A stretch of DNA of 64,000 bases from Pseudomonadota bacterium. Its GTDB lineage: Bacteria; Pseudomonadota; Gammaproteobacteria; Steroidobacterales; Steroidobacteraceae. The stretch spans positions 62,001-126,000 of the forward strand of contig JAKBCE010000005.1 in assembly GCA_021808195.1 (NCBI GenBank), read 5' to 3'. Positions 62,529 to 64,000 of this stretch are shown here, piece by piece. The stretch's first letter is position 1; each line of letters begins with the position of its first letter. The position numbers and the translations under genes are program-made. The notes under the pieces were generated by a model. The model was not told the origin of the DNA, searched no databases, and saw only the letters and a list, made by a program, of their open reading frames with translations.

Positions 62529-63923
62529 TCACACGACCTTGGAATAGCGGGGCGGGCCGGAGGAAGCACGTGCTGCGTGCAGATACCGGTCGAAGCACAT
62601 GGCGATCAGCCGCAGCAGCAGTTGGCCGCGCGCGGTGGCCTGAATCCGCCGCGGCTCGATCCTGACCAGACCGTCCTCGGCGAGCGCGCGCAGCTCATCG
62701 AGCGGCTCGGCGAAGTAGTGCTCGAACTGAATGCCGTGCTGCGCTTCGATGGTCGGGATATCCAGCTCACCCTGACACATAAGTTGCTGGATGACATCGG
62801 CGCGCAACAGGTCGTCGGCATCGAGCGCCAGGCCGCGCCACACCGGCAGCGTGCCGGAGTCTATCGCCGCCTCCCACCCGGGCAGGTCGCGGTGGTTCTG
62901 GCTGAAGCTCGCGCCAATGTGGCTGATGGCGCTCACCCCGAGTCCGAGCAGGTCGCACTGGGCATGCGTCGTGTAGCCCATGAAGTTGCGCTGCAGTCCG
63001 CCGGCGGCGCGCGCGCGCGAGAGGTCATCGTCCGGTAGCGCAAAGTGATCCATGCCGATGTATTGATAACCGGCCGCGGTCAACTGCTCGATGGCCAGAC
63101 GCAGCAGCGTGATCCGCGTCTCCGGATGCGGCAGGAACGTCGTATCGAGCTGACGCTGCGGCTTGAACAGCTCGGGCAGATGGGCATAGCCGTACACGGC
63201 CAGCCGGTCCGGCCGTGCGTCGATCACAGTGCGCAGCGTGTGCGCAAAGCCCTCGGGTGTCTGCAAAGGCAAGCCGTAGATCAGATCGACGTTGACGGAG
63301 CGGAAACCCGTTGCGCGGCAGGCCTCGATGACCGCGAGCGTTTCCTCGACGGTCTGGATGCGGTTGACCGCACGCTGCACCTGCGCATCGAAATCCTGCA
63401 CCCCGAGGCTGGCGCGGTTGAAACCGATGGCGCCGAGCTCGGCGATGTCTGCGGGGCTCACGGTGCGCGGGTCGAGCTCGATCGAAAAGTCGCGCTCGGG
63501 CCGTGTGCTCAGTTGAAACTGCCGCGCCAGCGCTTCGAACAGTCCGCCGATCTGCGTCGGGCGGAAAAAATTGGGCGTGCCGCCGCCGAGGTGCACCTGC
63601 AACACTTCGCGCCGGCGGTCAAACAGCGGCGCGACCGCGGCGATCTCCCTCAGCAGCCGCTCGAGGTACTGCTCGCCGCGTGCCGAATCGCGCGTAATGA
63701 CCCGGTTGCAGCCGCAGTAGAAGCAGGGGCTCACGCAGAACGGCATGTGCGCGTAAATCGATAGCGCGTGCTTGCCCGCATTGCTGCGCTCGATGTGCTC
63801 GCGCAGCTGTGCCGCGCCGAACGAGGGCGTGAACTGCGGCGCGGTCGGGTAGGACGTGTAGCGAGGGCCCGGCCGATCGTAGCGGCGCAGCAGCTCGGGG
63901 TCGAAACTCAGTGGGCTCGTCAT
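62529..63923 (-). CDS. hemN: Oxygen-independent coproporphyrinogen III dehydrogenase
   Basis: A 464-residue radical-SAM enzyme that decarboxylates coproporphyrinogen III to protoporphyrinogen IX in anaerobic haem synthesis. The Fe-S/SAM site is CVSPCFYCGC (CxxxCxxC plus the extra Cys typical of true HemN). The N-terminus RYDRPGPRYTSYPTAPQF, LQVHLGGGTPNF, and a C-terminal HemN domain with RNFMGYTTHAQCDLLGLGVSAIS are all present, which separates it from HemW. The start MTSPLSFDPEL is family-typical; the frame is open upstream. No FNR-type box is visible in the 77 bases available. Confidence 0.95.
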   Translation of the reverse strand: MTSPLSFDPELLRRYDRPGPRYTSYPTAPQFTPSFGAAQLREHIERSNAGKHALSIYAHMPFCVSPCFYCGCNRVITRDSARGEQYLERLLREIAAVAPLFDRRREVLQVHLGGGTPNFFRPTQIGGLFEALARQFQLSTRPERDFSIELDPRTVSPADIAELGAIGFNRASLGVQDFDAQVQRAVNRIQTVEETLAVIEACRATGFRSVNVDLIYGLPLQTPEGFAHTLRTVIDARPDRLAVYGYAHLPELFKPQRQLDTTFLPHPETRITLLRLAIEQLTAAGYQYIGMDHFALPDDDLSRARAAGGLQRNFMGYTTHAQCDLLGLGVSAISHIGASFSQNHRDLPGWEAAIDSGTLPVWRGLALDADDLLRADVIQQLMCQGELDIPTIEAQHGIQFEHYFAEPLDELRALAEDGLVRIEPRRIQATARGQLLLRLIAMCFDRYLHAARASSGPPRYSKVV

Positions 63924-64000
63924 GCCATCGGTCCGCAGGCCGCCGGGCGCGGCCCACGACATGATGGAGCAAGCGCGCACGAACGGCCATAGGTACAAGT

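Overview
The window is 64 kb of GC-rich (visibly well above 60 percent G+C), densely packed bacterial chromosome. The gene content points to a Gram-negative gammaproteobacterium near Xanthomonadales/Nevskiales. It includes a long secreted BNR/Asp-box protein, a RDD/SpoIIM/DUF4129/DUF4350/MoxR/DUF58 block, a DUF3683 FAD/Fe-S oxidoreductase beside gltBD, TrxC, HemN and MHYT-GGDEF-EAL signalling. This placement is an inference from family content, not from a marker gene. I saw no rRNA, tRNA, CRISPR array, insertion sequence, integrase or phage gene, so it reads as core chromosome.

Region 1 to about 31 kb is signalling-heavy. It begins with the 5' part of a five-PAS/GAF/GGDEF sensor whose end lies outside the window, then a lone PAS protein and a diguanylate cyclase. 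Next come cbpM-cbpA and the divergent trxC, both with sigma-32-like promoters, followed by an ABC-2 exporter pair, a GFA-family and a CDGSH protein, and a LysR regulator with a candidate operator. The large BNR protein, small EthD and AsnC-type proteins, and two tandem cyclic-di-GMP genes (GAF-GGDEF and MHYT-GGDEF-EAL) follow. After tex there is a cobalamin-binding MerR regulator of CarH/LitR type, overlapping a Rieske oxygenase and divergent from folE2 across a promoter flanked by matched palindromes. A hybrid histidine kinase converges on a REC-EAL protein, and next to that is a J-domain/zinc-ribbon/PilZ fusion. Seven genes in the first 31 kb make, break or probably bind c-di-GMP, or feed such domains.

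Region 30.5 to 40.4 kb carries an SDR, a GST, and the MoxR/DUF58 envelope block split between two divergent operons: minus strand membrane protein-DUF4129-DUF4350-MoxR-DUF58, and plus strand RDD-SpoIIM-LolA-like. Region 40.4 to 50.9 kb is nitrogen metabolism: gltB and gltD, then a 1319-residue FAD/Fe-S oxidoreductase. gltB is preceded by a good sigma-70 promoter and a leader of about 320 nt rich in perfect stem-loops. A MscS-type channel lies upstream.

Region 52 to 64 kb holds a MarR-type pseudogene (frameshift plus in-frame stop), then a tightly coupled operon of a SAM methyltransferase and a betaine-type ABC importer with fused permease and binding domain. It ends with an orphan ParB-like protein, a MATE exporter, a secreted GH3 glucosidase, its likely LacI-family regulator (both promoters carry the same palindrome over the -35 box), and hemN.

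Most chosen starts use ribosome-binding sites, stop/start overlaps or family-typical N-termini. Domain and family names come from motifs read by eye, since no database search was possible.
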